From NCBI GenBank assembly GCA_937930265.1, contig CALGLI010000145.1, positions 1-6,364 on the forward strand: DNA of 6,364 bases, in the 5' to 3' direction. Of the stretch, positions 4,494-6,364 are shown in pieces. The DNA comes from an uncultured Veillonella sp. (GTDB lineage Bacteria; Bacillota; Negativicutes; Veillonellales; Veillonellaceae). The number at the start of each line of letters is the position of its first letter. Position 1 is the first letter of the stretch. Both the position numbers and the translations under genes were made by a program. The notes below the pieces were generated by a model, which saw only the letters and a program-made list of their open reading frames with translations, was not told the DNA's origin and did not search any database.

Positions 4494-5957
4494 TCATCCC
4501 CAAAACGGAATGTATTTCATGTATCTAGGTGCTGCACTTACATCTACAGCTTTTATTAAGTTCGCATCTAACGTATCTTTTATAATTCTAGAGGCTATAT
4601 ATTTATTTTTATCTTCTATACCAAATACTTCTCTGATTGCATTATTATTAATCGGAATTCCTTGCACATACATTAAACATGCATACATATAACAAGTTCT
4701 AATCCTATCTTCTTTGCTAATTACCTCAAATGGTACTGCTGAATACAAAGTTACTTTTGTAAATTTATCGCTTTGATTCTCTATTTTAGGAGCAATCATA
4801 CGGTTATTACTAGTAGCAAATAATACCTTATCATATCCACTACCACGCTCTTCACATATACCACATTTGTGCATAAACCCTGCTAAATTTTCATTTCTTG
4901 ATACTGGAACTGTATCTACAATCCTTTCAATAGCTACTAGAGGCGCCCCTGCATTAGAAAATTCTATTCTATTTTCAAATACCTCTACCATAGGGCTTGT
5001 TCCAACTTGTTCTATCAACTGATGTACTAAAATATTAGCAACAATCTCACGAATTGCTATTTCTGGATATGCATACGCAGATATTCTAATAGAATTTTCT
5101 ATCACTTCTCTTTGAGGAATTATCGTCATAATATATTCTACAAGTTCTTCATAAATAAGTGCATAACCTTTGCTAAATCTTTTTTCTCGAATTGTCTCTA
5201 ATTTCGTATTACCTTTATACCAAATCACTCGTACATTTTTATGTTTTAAACTTTCAAAGTCCTTAATATCGTTTGCAATCAATATTGCGCCTAAATTAGT
5301 GATATCATACAATCCAGCATCATTTTTCTTAATAAATTTTTCAGTAATAAAATCATCAAGTATTTTATTAGGATTGTCTGGTAACGATAAGTTTAACTTC
5401 TTATAATATCCATTATAATCAAAAAGTTTCAAGATATCATTCGGCTTATTATTTACTTTTGTCACTCGTAATTCATCTGGCAAATCATCAAATGCTTTCC
5501 ATAGCCTTCGTTCTTTCTCTGGGTAATCTTTTAGTTTCTTTTTGTTAGATCCTACTCTTATATATTCCTGTCCCTTAAACTGCGTAGGCTGTTGTTTTGC
5601 ATTATCTATACTTAATACAACCACTTCCTTACCATCAAAATTAATAGAATCAAATGTAAGATTAATCGTGGGCGTTAATAATGTACTTAGCCATAACTCA
5701 AGCTCTTGAGCCCCCACTTTTAACTCACGATAATTAAAGGTTGTTCCGAGTATCTTATGTGATATATCATCTATTCCCCATATAATATATCCTTTATCTC
5801 TTTCGGATAATGTCGCTGAATTACTTATAGCAGAAATATATTCTCCAATCATGGCAGGATCAAAGTTATTCTTTTTAAACTCTACCCATTCAGTTTCAGT
5901 GGGCAGTGATATTAATTCGGCTACCAATTCCTTTAAATAATCATCCCTATTAAGCAT
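4494..5957 (-). CDS. AlbA_2 / GHKL-type ATPase / winged-helix protein (COG2865-like)
   Basis: 487 residues from the ATG at 5957-5955, with AGGAGG (5966-5971) 8 nt upstream. An AlbA_2 (Schlafen-like) domain covers about residues 18-140: EWVEFKK at 23-29, GYIIWGIDD at 56-64, EYIRVGSNKKK at 131-141. A GHKL-like ATPase region (HATPase_c_4 type) follows at about 290-400: AYPEIAIREIVANILVHQ at 296-313 as the N-box equivalent, ENRIEFSNAGAP at 328-339, and SRNENLAG then CEERGSGYDKV at 353-378. Residues 412-475 fit a winged helix. Length and order are normal for COG2865 proteins, which are often mislabelled RecG-like. The molecular function is not settled; DNA or RNA binding with ATP-dependent regulation is inferred. 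Usual family text is VHRDY where this protein has VHQLI. It is AT-rich and has its own extended -10 promoter. It is probably accessory DNA next to a tRNA gene. Confidence 0.88.
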   Translation of the reverse strand: MLNRDDYLKELVAELISLPTETEWVEFKKNNFDPAMIGEYISAISNSATLSERDKGYIIWGIDDISHKILGTTFNYRELKVGAQELELWLSTLLTPTINLTFDSINFDGKEVVVLSIDNAKQQPTQFKGQEYIRVGSNKKKLKDYPEKERRLWKAFDDLPDELRVTKVNNKPNDILKLFDYNGYYKKLNLSLPDNPNKILDDFITEKFIKKNDAGLYDITNLGAILIANDIKDFESLKHKNVRVIWYKGNTKLETIREKRFSKGYALIYEELVEYIMTIIPQREVIENSIRISAYAYPEIAIREIVANILVHQLIEQVGTSPMVEVFENRIEFSNAGAPLVAIERIVDTVPVSRNENLAGFMHKCGICEERGSGYDKVLFATSNNRMIAPKIENQSDKFTKVTLYSAVPFEVISKEDRIRTCYMYACLMYVQGIPINNNAIREVFGIEDKNKYIASRIIKDTLDANLIKAVDVSAAPRYMKYIPFWG

Positions 5958-5993
5958 AATCGCAGCCTCCTCTCTTTTTATTAGATTAGTTTA

Positions 5994-6002
5994 ATTATAC
6001 CA
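5994..6002 (-). promoter_or_regulatory. Extended -10 promoter of the complete AlbA_2 gene
   Basis: The minus strand reads TGGTATAAT, a perfect TATAAT with the TGn extension. The -35 region (TGTAAA at 17 bp) is weak, so the promoter may rely on the extension or on an activator. The leader is about 30 nt to the ATG at 5957. Confidence 0.6.
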
Positions 6003-6026
6003 TTATTATTAATTTATTTACACCAT

Positions 6027-6045
6027 TGCAACTTAGTGCAACTTA
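6027..6045. repeat. Tandem 9-mer pair 1, upstream of the AlbA_2 promoter
   Basis: TGCAACTTA occurs at 6027-6035 and 6037-6045, one helical turn (10 bp) apart. On the minus strand it reads TAAGTTGCA twice. The pair sits just upstream of the expected -35 position of the AlbA_2 promoter, where an activator or a repressor could bind. Confidence 0.7.
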
Positions 6046-6122
6046 AACTCCTAGAATTTCTATACAATAAATCTGATTATATAGGGATTCTTACTATTGG
6101 GTTTTAGATTATTATCGCAATT

Positions 6123-6154
6123 TGGAACTTAGTGCAACTTAACATATACGTATA
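6123..6154. repeat. Tandem 9-mer pair 2 with an adjacent palindrome
   Basis: TGGAACTTA (6123-6131, one change) and TGCAACTTA (6133-6141) repeat pair 1 exactly 96 bp further upstream, again with a 10-bp period. Directly beside them lies the perfect palindrome TATACGTATA (6145-6154). The repeated pairs suggest a regulator binding at two sites, perhaps with DNA looping. Confidence 0.65.
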
Positions 6155-6278
6155 ACCCTATCACTCAAATATCCCAAAACATCTCCTAGGATAAGTGATG
6201 TTATCCATAACCTTCTTTATTCCTTCTTATATGAGCAGCCCCCACATTTGACAAAGAGCCGTAAAGAACCCTCCACGC
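6155..6278. other. Intergenic stretch between the AlbA_2 regulatory repeats and the tRNA terminator
   Basis: No gene is supported here. The only structure I see is a 6-bp inverted repeat GGATAA-GTGATG-TTATCC at 6189-6206. The full gene-free interval runs from 5958 to 6311 and is otherwise explained by the AlbA_2 promoter, the two 9-mer pairs and the tRNA terminator. Confidence 0.5.
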
Positions 6279-6307
6279 AAAAAAGGAACTATCCGAAGAT
6301 AGTTCCT
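6279..6307 (-). terminator. UUCG-loop intrinsic terminator of the tRNA-Val transcript
   Basis: On the minus strand AGGAACTATC and GATAGTTCCT form a perfect 10-bp stem around a TTCG tetraloop, followed by six T. It starts only 4 nt after the encoded CCA end of the tRNA, so it ends the tRNA transcript and insulates the AlbA_2 gene. Confidence 0.93.
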
Positions 6308-6311
6308 AGTA

Positions 6312-6364
<53 letters not shown>

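Noticed and set aside
4510..5406. Two plus-strand open frames inside the AlbA_2 gene
   Set aside because: Antisense of well-supported conserved domains, with hydrophobic low-complexity translations and no start context.
6161..6208. 15-codon minus-strand frame starting MDNITYPRRC with an AGAAGG upstream
   Set aside because: Too short to support. It overlaps the 6-bp inverted repeat at 6189-6206 and has no promoter clearly attached.

Overview
The window is AT-rich, and every gene I can support lies on the minus strand, so transcription runs from high to low coordinates. The best guess for the host is a Veillonella-like member of the Negativicutes. This rests on the AT-rich base composition, strong AGGAGG-type ribosome sites, sigma-70-type promoters and a 542-residue protein that recalls the LPO_1073/Vpar_1526 family (Vpar is Veillonella parvula). 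The assignment is inference from memory, not a search result.

Layout in transcription order, right to left. (1) 6364-6284: the 3' part of a tRNA-Val(UAC) gene that runs off the right edge, followed by a textbook UUCG-loop terminator. (2) 6283-4494: an intergenic stretch with two pairs of a TAAGTTGCA-type 9-mer, then an extended -10 promoter and a complete 487-residue protein with AlbA_2 (Schlafen-like), GHKL ATPase and winged-helix regions. (3) 4440-2683: its own promoter, a membrane-anchored 542-residue protein with a long acidic linker and an LPO_1073/Vpar_1526-like C-terminal half, then a hairpin terminator. (4) 2710-353: a roughly 2.2 kb accessory cassette bracketed by two 96-bp direct repeats (4 mismatches). 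Each repeat contains a terminator plus about 65 bp beyond it. The cassette holds two modules: a decayed type IV toxin-antitoxin pair (abiEi/abiEii), and a three-gene operon DUF3791-DUF3990-DUF3791. (5) 391-1: a gene-tail relic, an extended -10 promoter and the first 41 codons of a second AlbA_2-type protein that runs off the left edge.

The most interesting part is the three-gene operon at 1412-465. A DUF3990 protein (putative ADP-ribosyltransferase fold) sits between two diverged DUF3791 paralogs. The genes are coupled by 38-nt and 4-nt overlaps. They are driven by a perfect-consensus promoter (TTGACA, 17 bp, TATAAT) that carries a palindrome over its spacer and -10 box, and the leader has a further hairpin. 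This looks like an autoregulated toxin-antitoxin or defence unit. The neighbouring AbiE module looks inactivated: the toxin has lost its nucleotidyltransferase core and carries a 3' frameshift, and the antitoxin is frameshifted in an A7 run. Its promoter and operator palindrome are nevertheless intact.

The plus strand holds no gene I can support. Its open frames are antisense shadows of the minus-strand genes or of the repeats.
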